This document shows, piece by piece, positions 12,330 through 26,700 of a stretch of 64,000 nt of DNA. The notes beneath the pieces are model-generated. The model did no database searches, was not told the origin of the DNA, and saw only the letters and a list, made by a program, of their open reading frames with translations. The position numbers and the translations under genes are program-made. This DNA comes from Chrysemys picta bellii (Eukaryota; Chordata; Testudines; Emydidae), in assembly GCF_011386835.1 (NCBI RefSeq), contig NC_088791.1, positions 32,462,998-32,526,997 on the forward strand, written 5' to 3'. Each line of letters begins with the position of its first letter. Position 1 is the stretch's first letter.

Positions 12330-15018
12330 AATTTTATTTTTCAGAAGAGTTCACTTCAATGTGTCAGAACAAAATGTACTTTTCTAATCTTGAAGCCAGC
12401 AAGATTTAAAAAGTTAAACTTTTAGTTTTCCCATCTGTAATTTCAGTATTGACATGGTTTTTAGAAAAGAACAATCCTATTCTATTATTAACTAAGACAT
12501 AAGCAGACACTACTTACACAGTTCTGTTTGCTTAAAAATAAACTGGAACACATCATACAATCACATATGGTGCTTTGGTAGTACAAAAAACTACAAAGAA
12601 AGTTATTCAGATGAAACAATATAGTTTGTCAATTAGCTACATTTTTGCTATGTTGCAACAGCCCAGTTGCTTTTTAATTTACTTTTCATCTCTCCAGACT
12701 ACACAACTCCCTCTCAGCTTTCCCCTTGTGGCTTGTTCTTCACAATAGGGTCCTTCAGAATAGGATTCTTTCGGAAACACTATACCCATAGCCTCTGGCA
12801 GTAGGAGTTCTCAAAGGGTTTCGGTATACATTCGTGACAGGACGAAGGGTTTTTACCCACATAGCCCTTTTTTCTCAGCCTTACACCTCTGATCTGGGGC
12901 AGTTGGATAATGCTCACTTCTGAACGCATAAATTATACTCCTGACCAATTGGAACTGATACTTTAGAGCATGAGGAGTGTCCCCATCTGCCCGTGAGCAA
13001 AATGTGCCACATCCACAGTGCTGTGAGCCACTGCCTAACCAAGGATCAAAAGAATTGAAATGTGGGTTTCCCTCTAGACGCCTATCACTAGGCCACTTAA
13101 GTGGACAGCTAACTTTTACACTAACTTGATACTTTTACAAAACATGTATTTGTAAAACTGGATTACTATATTTCCAGAGGAGGTTTTACTTCAAAATACA
13201 GTTAGTAAATGTGACTTTAAAAATATAGTGTAAATTGTGTTTTTATGTTAAGTAAGTTTGAACAACATTGGTTCAGTCAATTTTCCAACTCATCCCGTTA
13301 CAGAACAGTGTAAAATAGTACTGCTTTTGGAAAAGCATTCAAATATTTCACTGAAATAGTACATAATGAAAAATAGAGTCTACGCTTTATATTACTGTAT
13401 TTTAAAGGAAAATCATTTGCATATGTTTTATCAGAACACTGCAGTACAAATATCATTATAGCAATGATACAGCACACCATTTAGTAATTATACTTAAACG
13501 TAATTGCCTCCATTGGAAAAAAAACAGCCATCTATGATAACTGTACTTCAAGTGCTTCAGCAGTACATTGAAAAATTATCAAAGTTTAAACAATACAAAC
13601 AGGTGTGAAAAACAAAACTAATGCAGCTAAACATCAGAAGTTTCAATAAGTTATGTAAATACGGTACTGTTAGTCGTTCAGACACAAAACAAACACAAAC
13701 AGAACATTTTATAGCAAAGCATACGCTCATCAAAAGGCAACATAGAGAGAGGGTGCCAAACTCTGATCTTCATTATGTAGGTGTGAGACTGGAATGATAA
13801 AAGAGAATTCAGCCCAAAATCTATATCAACTTCGGCACAAAAGTGCTAATACTCAAATTAATATGCACATGTAAATAATCACTCCATATCTGTACAGGAT
13901 AATCAATTTTCCCTGCTAAAATAAGCACTCAACACAGTGAATTTGTGATTTATCAAAGGTCAGTTTTTCCCCATGACTTCACACAGCAAATTAAGTTTTA
14001 TTTTATTATTTTCCACATTTCACTAATTAAAAGTACCTAAAACCTTTCAGTCAATTAAATCACATTTAAGATGAACCTTTGGCCCCCTGTTCACCTTGTA
14101 TAAAGGACTCTCCAAAGGACTGTGCCATTGTCATTGCTAGGAGGGAACCTTTTCGTGTATTAATTTAAAATACTTTAAAAATGTAGAATTTGCTGGTGCT
14201 TTATAATATATTTGTAATTTTTCTCTTGCCTGTGCCTTTCTGGTATTATAAAATGCCCCTATGAGCTGCTTGAGAGATACTTCAGCTGCCGTTTGGTATC
14301 ATCCAAACAGTTCACGAAAGCCTTTTATAATCCCACAAAGTTCCATGCAGGGGAGTTTATAAATACGGTATGTAAGATCAGGTATACTTTATATACAGAT
14401 GTGCCTTTTATTTACTAAAATACTTCTAAACTCTTAAAATTATTACTTAAAGCCAGGAATGTATATTTGAATTGCATTGATAAGTTGCAAGATACAGTCA
14501 GAATCAAGTAATGAAAGATTAACCAAAAATAGAGATGAAGTAAATGAAGATATATCACTACTTTCCAGTATTTAATCACATGCAGCTATAGAATAATTCT
14601 AGCAAAGCAGATCTTTTCAAATTAACATTGCAAATATCTCATGTTGATCTACTCTAAAGGTGTGATTTCAGTGGAAAGTATTCACACTACTTTAACACAT
14701 CTATAATTATTATTGCAACACAGCCAGTCAATTAGTTCTTTAAAAATGGAATGAACATCAGTCATTATGAAAATGTAAGCCAATTAATCCTCCTCCTGCC
14801 ACACACATAATTTAGGTTGTTTCTCTGAAATATCTCCTGATGACTCAGAGAAGGTTTAAAATACTTAAAAATGTACATAGATGAAATTAAAATATAATTT
14901 TATAAATATTTTACCATCAAAATGCTTTCCAATTTTAAAATATTTATTAACTTGAATGAAATTCATATTTACTCAAGTAATTTTCTTTAACTTTTTTTTA
15001 AACAGCGTGGAAGGATAT
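12330..15018 (-). other. CERK: Probable 3' UTR of CERK
   Basis: AT-rich sequence following the stop codon, free of obvious young repeats. AATAAA signals on the minus strand occur at 14943-14948, as an overlapping pair at 13997-14007, and at 12332-12337. Vertebrate CERK has a long 3' UTR, so a distal site is plausible, but the true end cannot be chosen from sequence alone. The part around 12700-13090 is less AT-rich and may be an old repeat. Confidence 0.5.
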
Positions 15019-15118
15019 CTATAGTAATTGCTCAACTGTACTCTGGTTGTAAATAGCTTCATCGTTAGAGTTCTCCTCTATTCCTCTTGCAAAGAGTTTC
15101 ATTAACTGACAGTGAACC
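15019..15118 (-). CDS. CERK: CERK exon 13, C-terminus and stop
   Basis: Acceptor TTTTGCAG. Coding part is 100 bases ending in TAG at 15019-15021. Encodes [15 protein letters not shown] and then a 17-residue tail, [17 protein letters not shown], which differs in sequence and length from the short human tail as I remember it. Confidence 0.94.
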
Positions 15119-18100
15119 CTGCAAAATAAAGAAATTATGTATTGAAGATTTTTTTTTTAAACTAAGAAGTAATCACATTTGCTATGGGCATAATTTGGAA
15201 TCACTGTGCATTCCACGTGGCAGGGCTAAACATTCTATTCTGCAACACAAAGTTATTGCCCCCTTCTGCAGAGGATGTTGGACGGTGGAGTGCATATTCA
15301 CAAGTTCACCAGCCCTGCGACCACCACTCCCCACAGAGGGCGTTCAATGGGAGTTTTGCATGATTCATAGATTCCCAAGGCCAAAAGAAGCCACTGTGAT
15401 TATCTAATCATTTGATTACTGTTTAATGGAACTCTGTTCTATGCACAGACTTTTGTACTGTATTTCTGGTTCCTTTTACCAACTAAAAAAACAAACTCCA
15501 GCCTTCCACACTCCCTCTCCCTTGAACATTTACCTAGTTGTAAACATACTTCTCTACTTGCCAAGGCCTGAAAGTCAGATGCAACATCTGACAAAGACCC
15601 CAAATCAACCAAAAGTATCTTAATGCAAGTTAAGTACAATGATATGGGATTCACTCCTCTTAGAGAATGTAGTTTCTATCATCTTAGTTTTATGATCCTT
15701 TATTTCTGATGCAAGTCATTTTTAACAATAAAAGTAAAAGGCTAGTGAATTTGTGTGGAATGTTGGTAACTTTGAGATGTATATGAATGACAGCCCTCAA
15801 AATGAAGGATAATTGAAGGGTACAGGTACAAAACCAAAAGTGTATTTTAAGATAATTTCTATGCCAGAAAATGTGGCATAAAATAATGAAAATTATAAAA
15901 CACCAATGTGGATATTCTCAACCCTTATATAACCTAAACAGAAGTTTGGCGCACACTTGTGATGTTGCATGGAACTAATTCCTCACTAGCCCAAATGAGC
16001 ACTGGACGTGCTCTCTGTATCTTCACTGTGGAATCCTGGGAATTGTGGAAGCAACTAATAGCTATATAAGCTTTTAGATGAAGCAGGAAGAAAGGGATTG
16101 AACCATCTTCCTTTCCAACCATTGCTATACAGGATATTTACAGTTAGTTTTACTTAGCAAACAAAAAGGCACATGAAGAAAACATAAGAACATAAACATA
16201 AGAATGGCCATATTGGGTCAGACCAAGGGTCCATCCAGCCCAGCATCCTGTCTGCTGACAGTGGCCAATGCCAGGTGCCTCAGAGGGAGTGAACCTAACA
16301 GACAATGATCAAGTGATCTCTCTCCTGCCATCCACCTCCACCCTCTGACAAACAAAGGCTAGGGACACCATTCCTTACCCATCCTTGCTAACAGCCATTA
16401 ATGGACTTAACCTCCATTAATTTGTCTAGTTCTCTTTTAAACCCTGTTATAGTCCTAGCCTTCACAACCTCCTCAGGCAAGGAGTTCCACAGGTTGACTG
16501 TGCGCTATGTGAAGAAGAACTTCCTTTTATTTGTTTTAAACCTGCTGCCCGTTAATTTCATTTGGTCGCCCCTAGTTCTTATATTATGGGAACAAGTAAA
16601 TAACTTTTCCTTATCCACTTTCTCCACACCACTCATGATTTTATATACCTCTATCATATCCCCCCTTAGCCTCCCTTTTCCAAGCTGAAAAGTCCTAGCC
16701 TCTTTAATCTCTCCTCATATGGGACTCGTTCCAAACCCCTAATTATTTGAGTTGCCCTTCTCTGAAACTTTTCTAATGCCAGTATAGCTTTTTTGAGATG
16801 AGGAGACCACATCTGTACGCAGTATTCAAGATGTGGGTGTACCATGGATTTATATAAGGGCAATAAGATATTCTCCGTCTTATTCTCTATCCCATTTTGA
16901 ATGATTCCTAACATCCTGTTTGCTTTTTTGACTGCCGCTGCACACTGCGTGGATGTCTTCAGAGAAATATCCACAATGACTCCAAGAACTCTTTCCTGAT
17001 TAGTTGTAGCTAAATTAGCACCCAGCATATTTTTTGTATAGTTGGGGTTATTTTTTTTTACAAATAACCCCAAATAAATAGCCCCAAATAAAGTGCAAAT
17101 GATCCCTGACAAACCCAACCAATCATTGAAATTCCTGTGAGGATGTGATTTGAATCTGCTGTCAGATACATTTTAGTGTATTCTAATGAAAGAAAAAGGA
17201 TGCATTTAATATTTTCCTAGAAAGTATTTGGTAAAAAGCAAAGGCTAGCGTTCAAAGGAATTCTTCACAAAGATTCTAAAAAGCATCACAGAATTCTTTA
17301 GGAATATAATGTTATCTATTACCTATTAACGTCTTAAAACTGACTGCCTTAAAAGCAGATATCTTAAAAGGATCATCTTGCTACAAATAATATACACCTT
17401 GACAGTTACTCACCTAACTTCAATTGTGGAGCTATCCAAAGTTTCTCCATCACAGTTCCAGATGCTGTTACTAATATTGCAGCAACAAGCTGGATGGTCT
17501 CTGCAGAACTGGCCAAAACGTTTCTTTCCTACATCCTTGACATCATTGTCACTGTCTTCTAAATGCTTTGATGTAAACTGAAACTTCTTTACCCGATAAA
17601 CCTCTACAAATGTGAAGTCAAACTACAAAGAGAAATTAAAAGAGGCATTCTACAAAGTATTTTATTTAAATTAATCAGTAAAGCTTAATATAGAAAGCAG
17701 CATTTCATTTTCACTGGGGTCTCCAATTTTCCAGAGGGGCTGATTGTGGCATGAAGTACAAGTGATATTTTCCTAATGTTACACTACAAGTCAGTGGTTC
17801 TTTTCACATAAAACACATGGTCCTCCTACTTTCAGGCCTTTGCTTTCATCAACAAGACATGGGTTCTCAAGGGACTTTTTTCCCCAAACCCTGCTCTTCT
17901 TTATGGCTAAATGGGGATCCTGAAACTATGCGTAGGAAGGGGTCCCAAAATTATTTTATGTCGTGTCATAGGGTCACAATATGAAAAAGATTGAGGCCCA
18001 CTGCCATACCAATCTATGATTCTCAACTTCCAGACCCTATACAACTGCACTGACTTTTCTGCAACCCCCTCCCTCTGTGCAGTGTAACCTTCCCCTGAGG

Positions 18101-20763
18101 GCAGGGTCCAGTGATTGCCACATGTAGAGAAGTCCATGGCAGTATAGGCACTGTGAGGGAGCTGGGAATGTCAAGGGTGGAGGGGAGGGAACAGTAATAT
18201 TTATTCTGCAATGAAGTAAAAGCTTCTTAACTAGCTAACCTCATTGAAAACAAATGTGGTAATTAAGAGATTGTCTTAATTATCAGAGGCTTACAGGATT
18301 ACATTGTGATAATATACAACCACTTATTTCACAAAGTTGTTTAAAATAAGCTTTGTATAAAACATTAAGGGACAAATCAAGTTGCTGCGTGTCCTCCGCT
18401 CCCAGGAGGCAACTTTCAGGATCTGGTCTGAAATATTTAAAAGTCAGGATAATGTAAGGTACTCAGTTCAGCAACTGCAATATAGGTGGGAAACAACAAA
18501 AGTGAGCAAAGGGACACCCAATAAAATGCACGGTAGCAAATATCAACTCATACCCGTTAACTAGTCTATATTAATGCACAGACAACTCAATGTATCTAGG
18601 TTTTGGAACCATCTAAGCACCTAAATCAGAGTTTCTCAACAGGGGAATGATAGACTAATCCAGGGACAACCCAGAACAGAGGAGATGAGCAGACAGTGGT
18701 ATGGGGCATATCACTCTAGGTAGGCAGAGGAAAGAACAGAGCGGGTGGCAGGGGTGGGAGTGGATAGCTGCATGACCCTGGATCCATTCTGACTTCCCAC
18801 TGCAAACATGTTCCTGTGGCGAAAGCTGTGGGCAGCTTTTCAAAGCCTATTTTCCCTCCCTGCTGATGCTGTGCTCCTTAATATGGCAAGCCACAGCAGC
18901 AGTCCATGAGTACAGAGCTATAGGCTAAGTGAGCAGCTTGCTAGTAACTTGTATTCATGGCCACAGAGAGCCACCAATGGATGCCCACCAACCTGGAGCA
19001 GCACGTGGACTTATGATAAATGATGGAATAGGTAGGGGGAGCAACCGGGGACAGGGCGCAAGGAACAAGCAAAAATGATTGAGAATAGAAAGGAAAAATA
19101 AAGAAAAAGCAAGATGGGGGTGTGGACAAATGGAGGTGGGAAAGGAAGAGAGGGAGAATGGTATGAGGGAATACAGGGCAAGAAGTTATAGCCACTTACG
19201 TTGGGGAGAGGAGTGGGAATAGAAATAAAAAGGTGAGCCTAAATAAGCATTTTACAATGAGGTGCACCATTAATCAATTGTTTAGTCAATCATCCACACA
19301 TGGCATTGAAATCATGTGTCTGGCAATCATTCCAGGTAAGCCAGCATACTGGCAGCCATAGATATGATCTCAGCACCCTGATACTACATTCTAAACAAGA
19401 CAGGCAGACTTCCCTTGGAATCAATCCTGTAAAAATGTAACAGCATAAAGTCAGGAGAAATTTTGATGGAGGACTGGTAAAGCTCATATTCTAATCACTT
19501 ATGGTCATTGAAGATCTTTTGGAAGCCTGTGTCATGCCCAAATTATAGTTTTGTTAACTACATTCTGATAAACTACATACATTATGCAGTTTCCAATGAG
19601 TAAATTATTCTTTATTTCCTGTTCTGAACAGTTGTGTGATATTGCTGTGGGGCAGAAGTTTGTGCATTTCAGTGTTTGGTGAAACAAACAAACATGTATG
19701 TGTCTGCAAGCATTTTGGGATGAAAGGATGTTAAATACTAACTGTATCCAACAGAAATTACAAGGGAAATTTTACAAAGGATTAATGTAATTACCAAAAC
19801 TGGAATTTGGCTAAGGACACCATGGGAGAAGTCCTTGCTCTTACGTAAAATGTCATGAGATCTTTGATGGTCACATGCGGACAGAATATCTCATCCAAAA
19901 TGCATACATGCTCTTGTTTATCAGTTCCACCACTAATGATTTTTGTGCCAGATAGTTCTACCAGCATTTAGACCCCCTTCAGACCCTGAACAGTACATGG
20001 TCTTAGAAAGAGAAAATACATACCTGATCATCTTGGTTTGTATGCCTGATGAGATACCTTAGAAAATTGAATCTAGAGCATTTGCGAACTAGAATGAGGT
20101 CAATAGAGCCATCTGCCAAGTGAGCTGCTGGAGAAAGGCCTTTAGGACTCCGTGGACAGGCACAGCTCATATTGACTGCATTGATGGCCAGAAACTTTCC
20201 TTTAATAACCTTCCAATCTTCGCCTCCTTCATCCTCTGAAACACACAGTCAAACATGTCGTTAAGACTATTACCAATATACTTACAGGAGAAGTGAGATA
20301 AACCATGCTTAGCAAGTTTCAGCTATTTAATACAAATTTTAATGCATTATGGATATGTATCTAACTTAAGTAATACAATGTATTTTGTATATTTTATCAT
20401 GAATTCACACACAAAGTTGATATTGTAATATATCATACTTCTTCCTACTAAGCATTCTTTTCTGAGTCTGTAGCACCAGAATGGTACACGCTCTTCTCCC
20501 TTATATCATACATATTTGACACTTCTGCCACATGAATGTCAAATTCAGATTCCATATACTCAACATTCATGGTCATGGGCTTAACCCAAATCAAAGTTAA
20601 AAAAAAAAGAAAAAAAGAAAAAAAAAGAAAAAGCGGTGCTGACTAAAAAAAGGGAGCAAGGGGAGAGACAGCAATTTTTGGAGTTTTACTTTTAATTTAT
20701 TAATGTATTTATTTATTAAGATGCTGATTCAGGAAAATTAAGGGGGTGTCTGTGTGTGTGTGT

Positions 20764-20794
<31 letters not shown>

Positions 20795-23700
20795 GTTTGC
20801 TTGTTCCATTCTGTTTTGATTTTTCCCATGCCACAAAATGTATTCAAATAAATTTTAAAAATGTGGGAGGGATGATAAATGATTCAGGAGTCAGCGATGG
20901 CTGAAGTTTCAGGAGGGAGCGACGGAAATCTCAACATTTTTCTGGCATTGGCAGTTGCACGGGATTAACTGAGGGCAGAATTGGTCCCTGTGTGGTATTA
21001 TAAGCCTGCCCAGGTAACTGAAAGACAAAAATAGTAGAGAAGCTTGTTTTCATCAAGACCAAGCTATGGGCATTAACAGATTATATCCAGACTCCGTTTA
21101 AATGTCTGGATGCATCAATTTTACTACCAGGTAGCAGTATTTCCCCCCCTGGACACAGTGGACAGTTACACTGGAAATACTGCATAAAAATGGCAATTTT
21201 TTTGAAAAAATGTAAGGAAAAAGAGTCAGACATCAGAAAAATAAGTCAAATTGCATGTTTTGGTTTTAAGATTACATCTTTTCTGCCTTATCCCCTCAAT
21301 GAATTAAAAGGCCATAAAGGCATTTTTAAACATCCCTTCCAAATATAAGTGGATTCAAATATTTAAGACAGATTCCTCTGTACAACCATCTACCCAGTCA
21401 AAAGATGCTTGGAGCACTGTTTTAAGAACCTACCTAGACAGAAAAGCAGCACTATAGATGATTAGGGTAGAGTATGTTAAAGGAAATATTAAGGAACCAA
21501 CAGAGAAGATAAACTTGGATGATCAAGCTCAGTAATATACTGGATCAATGAAAAGGGGGGGGGGGGGATGGAAGCCATGTGACATATCTACTTGTAGGGA
21601 TTCTGCAATACAACATTCTTGCCCTCTACCCATTTTAGTAAATCAATAACTAATGGTTTTCTCTCTGAGTTGGTTTTCTGTGCCTTAAATGTATTATTTT
21701 AGGACCTTCATCTGTACTTTAATTCTGATATTCTTTGAACAACTTGATCAAATGGTGCCATGCTTGTTTTAGAGAAGAATTAGCCTGATCATGCAGCTTG
21801 CATAGCTTGTATTCAAAAGCAGTATCTGTTGCCAGTGTTGGATTAATTTTGAACTGATCTTCCTCCAAACTAAACAGCAACAGAGAGAAAGCAAGAGCCC
21901 GAGGAAGTTATTTCTTGAAAGCAAATGAATTTTTCTAACTTCACTTGAATTTTCCACTTTTTGAATCTTCCACTCACCAGACTCTTTGGCAACTGAACTA
22001 AAGGAAGCATAGCTACAGAATGATACAATAGAGTGTTAAACATGGAGAGGTTTCAGAGTATTTGATTGCAATATTCATTTGGGCCTTGACTCTGCAGGCT
22101 GCTGGAAGCTGCTGAAATTACTTGTGCAGACACAAAGAAGTTCTAGTACTCAATATTTGCTCAGCACCTGCAGAGAGACTTCTACATAGTACTGAGAAAT
22201 GCATTCAGTGCTCAGCAGCGTGAGCAAATTTCTAAACCTGTGCTTAACTGAGCAGGGGGGAAGCAGGCATGATGGAGGGTAGGGAGAGCAATCCAGTGAA
22301 TACAAAGCATGAGTAGCAGATTATTCCACTTTACTTATCAGCTTCTCTTAAAGAAGAGCTGGGACAGCCATGAGGACCAGCTGCTGACAGTATCTGTGCT
22401 CTAAAAAAATAGTATTCTGCACAACCAGAGGCTTAATGCCTCATGACACATGCTGGCCACAGTATTCCTGGCTCACTAGCTTGCAGGTCTCACTCTCCTG
22501 AGCCAACAGTTATTGGATCATAACCAACATAACACCATGCTTAGCAGCCTTCGTAATGGCCCTGAACTACTCTTTCACAACAGTCTTCTAAACCCTTGCA
22601 GGGTCGAGTCTTTGATCAACACATCAGATAATTTTCTTCTACTGTGACATAACACATTACCATCATCTTGCCACTTCTTTCTGCACATAAAGATGCTGAG
22701 TTAATGTAGATTTAGAAGGAAAAACAGAAATTTGAAACAACCATGGAACTCTAATAAAGTATGATAAGCTCCTAAAACTGATTAAAATAAAACATTTCCT
22801 CAATATCATGACACATTTTTTTGCAATTCCATCTTACCAGGGACTATGCAATGTTAAAATAAGTTACATAACCATAAATAGCAACAAGAAAACCTGTTCC
22901 AGCTTGGTTTCAGCTGTATGTGAGGTGCATGCCCATAGGAAGAGCAGTGGTACAAGATACTGAATGAAAAACACTGCTAAAAATACTCCTTCGCTCCTGA
23001 TCTTGGGGATTCTGGGCCTGATCCAGTGCCCATACAAGACTCCTATTGCCTTCAACAAGCACTGGCTCAGGTACTCTGTGAGCAGGGTTGGTTCCTAGGC
23101 CTAAATCAAAGCAACCTGGGTTCTTCTAATTTACTCCAGCTGCTAACTATCTTAAGGGGTTGAAATAGCAGCTGGGGATCAGTGCAGCCTGAAAACATCC
23201 CAACTCTTAGGGCTGGTCTACACTGGGCGGGGGATCGATCTAAGATACGCAACTTCAGCTACGCAAATAGTGTCGCTGAAGTCAAAGTATCTTGGATCGA
23301 ATTACCTGGGGTCCACACGGCGCGGGATTGATGGCCGCGGCTCCCCCGTCGACTGCGCTACCGCTGCTCGCTCTGGTGGAGTTCCGGAGTCGACGGTGAG
23401 TGCGTTCGGGGATCGATATATCACGTCTTAACGAGACACGATATATCAATCCCGGATAAATCGATTGCTACCCGCCGATACGGCGGGTAGTGAAGATGTA
23501 CCCTTACACTGGCAGCAGGAGGTGGGCCTGTCATACAAGTCGACACCCTTGGTGCTAGATATGCTAGTTTTATGACCAGACTCTACCAGTGATGTTGCAC
23601 AAAATGACTGCAATATACTGGAGGATCTGGTCCATTATGTTTAATATTTAAGGCCTTGATCCATTGAAGTCAGGCTTTGGATCAGGCCCTAAGGAAACAA

Positions 23701-26700
23701 AGAAGAACAGAAGTAGAGGTCAGCACTGGAAGTCTGTCCAAAAGACAAGAACACTGAAGAAGGATTTACATGAGGAGGTTGAAGCCAGGGACTAGTTTCC
23801 AGTCAAATGGAATGCACCTATTTACATTAGTCTGAATTTGGCTCTACTAGAGGTTCAACGTTTGCCAAGACACTATAACACAAGTGAGGGAGTAATGGGC
23901 TACAGGAGAAGTGAGGCAGCCAGGAGCAGAGCTGCACAGAGCCTTGAAGGGGAGGAGCAGTAGTCTGAAGGTACTGAGGAAGGAAAATGAAAATCAATGC
24001 AGGAATTCAAAGAGTTGTGTATGTGTGTAGAGGGGGTTGACAAAATTGGAGCACCAGATGAGGAACAACACATGTAATCTGTACAGAGAACTGGTAGGGT
24101 GTCACTGGGAAAGATGTTAAGTAGGTTATTACTAGTCCATGTTCATAGCATGATACTTACAATTTTTAAAATGTGTAAATGTTTATTTACAATGAGCTTT
24201 AGCACTGACTAAGTACAAAACCTTAACTGCTATCCTCCCAGATATCTATCTAGGAGGCAATTTAGCTTCCACACTAGCTCAGGGCTTGCCAATTAAGCGT
24301 TATTTTGTGATAAGAGTTCAGATGATTTAGGATTTGGTTGAGACCACAAAATAAACTCTCCTTCTCAGGCAGGAGAAGCCTGATCCACTGAACTCTTCAA
24401 GGAATTAGTATATTTATTAGGAGGATTGTTGGACAGTGATAATTTATGTTTTTTCTTTAAATTCTTCTTTTCAACTTGAATCCTGAATTCTTGGCTAGTT
24501 TATAATAATTAAAACACAGTGAAACTGATCTAGGTGTTTAAGAATTTTTTTGTAATGAAACACTACACATTCTTTACATTTATCACTTCAATATGTTACC
24601 ATTATGTTCTAATCCATAATTTTTCTGTGGCTCCTCTGGTTGTTGCTTACTTTGCCTGCAAATGTAGCACCTGAAAAACAAGAATATTGTTCAGTTTAAT
24701 TTTAGTATGTTTTTTTCAACTATTGAAATAAGTTACTTAAATTATTTCACATTTGGAAAATGTTACTTTTACGCAGCCTAAATTCATTGTTCTTTAGCAT
24801 ATAAAGATTCCAAGTGCTTCAAATAGAGTTCAGTGCTTGGATTTACACTAAAGAAATCTGTGTAAGAAATACCCAGTCCCTAAAAGGGATACATACAAAA
24901 TAATGGATTATTTTAGTACTTAAACTATGCAACAGTCACACTAAAACTTTTATTTTCTGTTAGGGATCAGAATCAAACTGAGCTGCCATGCCAAGAGATC
25001 TATAATGCACACCCAAGAGTCTACAGCAGAGTACAGATAACAGAATAGGATTGTGAGCATAAGTGCAGTATGACTCTCCTCCCCACATCCACACCATGGT
25101 CTCATTCCTCCACTGGATCCACACAGATGGATTCTTATACCCTTGCAGAGCCTCAATGATTTCAATGATCTGTCCTCTTGGATTGGACTGCAGAACTAGG
25201 GCTCACATTAAGTCTGTTGGGAGCAGAACATTAACAGCAGTAAAAAAGGGCTGAGGAAAGCCTGATCCCCATTTCAGATGACTTTTTTTTTAATGTATAT
25301 TTGTTTGGAAACTCTTGTTTAGCTTTTACAAGGTTTTTTAATTTCATAATTATTTTTAGGTTCAACATTTTTAAATGGAAAAAAAGTGAAACACCTTAAA
25401 AATGTAGGTAGAAAGAAAAATGTCTGTACAAAATTATGGAATTTCATAAGGTCCCAATATGACATTAGTAGAGTGGGATGGGATTCTCCCTGTGTAGGTC
25501 TTCAGCAGCAGGGATTGGACCCAGGATGCCTGGATCTAAAGCCTCTACTGTCTGAAATCAAAGATCGACGTCCGTTATCTCAAAGCCAGGAACAGATTCT
25601 TAAACCTCAATGACTATTGACAAAGACAGTTCTAACTTAGAGCAAAATTATTAATAGAATTGGAAAAAAGGAAACTAGTCATTAATTAAAATATATTTGG
25701 CTGTATTAGGGGACCCTGTCTCCAGTTAATGTGGGTTTTAGTTTTGCAATTTACTTCAATGGGAACAGAATGAGGTCCCAACCCTGAAATGACTGAACCA
25801 TGTATGTAGTCACATTAACCTCAAGAGTCATATTGTGATAATTGAAAAGATTTTACCTCAATGGGACTACTCACATGCTTAAGTCTTTCCAGGATCTGAG
25901 GTCTCAGAGTGTAATTACTTCCTTGTTTGTAGGAAGCTAGAAGGCTTTTGGATTTGTCTTTTGCTAGTGTTTACATGACATGTGTCCTTGAGTGTTTCTA
26001 TTTTGCTTCCTTAAGGGTATGTCCAGACTACCCGCCATATCGGCGGGTAGCGATCGATTTATCGGGGATAGATATATCGCGTCTCGTTAAGACGCGATAT
26101 ATCGATCCCCGAACGCGCTCCCTGTCGACTCCGGAACTCCACTGGAGCGAGCGGCGGTAGCGGAGTCGACGGGGGAGCCACGACCGTCAATCCCGCGCCG
26201 TGTGGACCCCAGGTAAATCGATCTAAGATACTTGGACTTCAGCTACGCTATTCACATAGCTGAAGTTGCGTATCTTAGATCGATCCACCCCCCCCGCCCA
26301 GAGTAGACCAGACCTTAGTAATGCAGGATGAAATACATCAGCTGGTCAATAGACACATTTTTGTAATGCAAGCCAGTGCTAGGGTTTCTTTTTGTTTTGA
26401 AGAGTTTACTTTGTCTGCTGACCTAGAAAAATTAAGTGGTGCATTTGATAATCAAGGAACTGCACTTTTTACAAAACTCAGCTCTTCCATAGCATGTTTC
26501 TGGATATGGAGAAAAAAACCCTGCCCTTATCTGTACCCAAAATAAATAAATAAATGTTTTGTATTACTTTTCTTTGTTAGATCATGCAGAAAATGAAAGT
26601 GAATAGTTTATCAAAATTGAAACACTCAGTTCTGATCCTTTTTTAAACAGTTTGTGTGTAGTACCAACGGAGAAATATTAACCTACCCTGTTCTGCATCT

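Larger units (their letters stand above)
15119..17413 (-). other. CERK: CERK intron 12
   Basis: 2295 bases. Holds a short CR1 3' tail (15362-15415) and a longer CR1 fragment (16177-17060); the rest is unremarkable. Confidence 0.9.
20236..24599 (-). other. CERK: CERK intron 10
   Basis: 4364 bases. Holds an A-rich purine tract (20600-20631), a TG microsatellite (20747-20795), a 13-G run (21555-21567) and a GC-rich MITE (23210-23503). Confidence 0.9.

Noticed and set aside
12700..13090. A coding exon or conserved repeat in the less AT-rich part of the CERK 3' region
   Set aside because: No open frame of useful length and no motif; resembles an old SINE-like repeat but could not be assigned.
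16177..17060. The CR1 frame start [20 protein letters not shown] as a coding N-terminus
   Set aside because: CR1 homology begins only at about 17060; the preceding residues are translated flanking sequence.
20747..20795. CRISPR-like or other ordered repeat arrays
   Set aside because: All short tandem arrays here are simple dinucleotide or homopolymer tracts, and the sequence is vertebrate.
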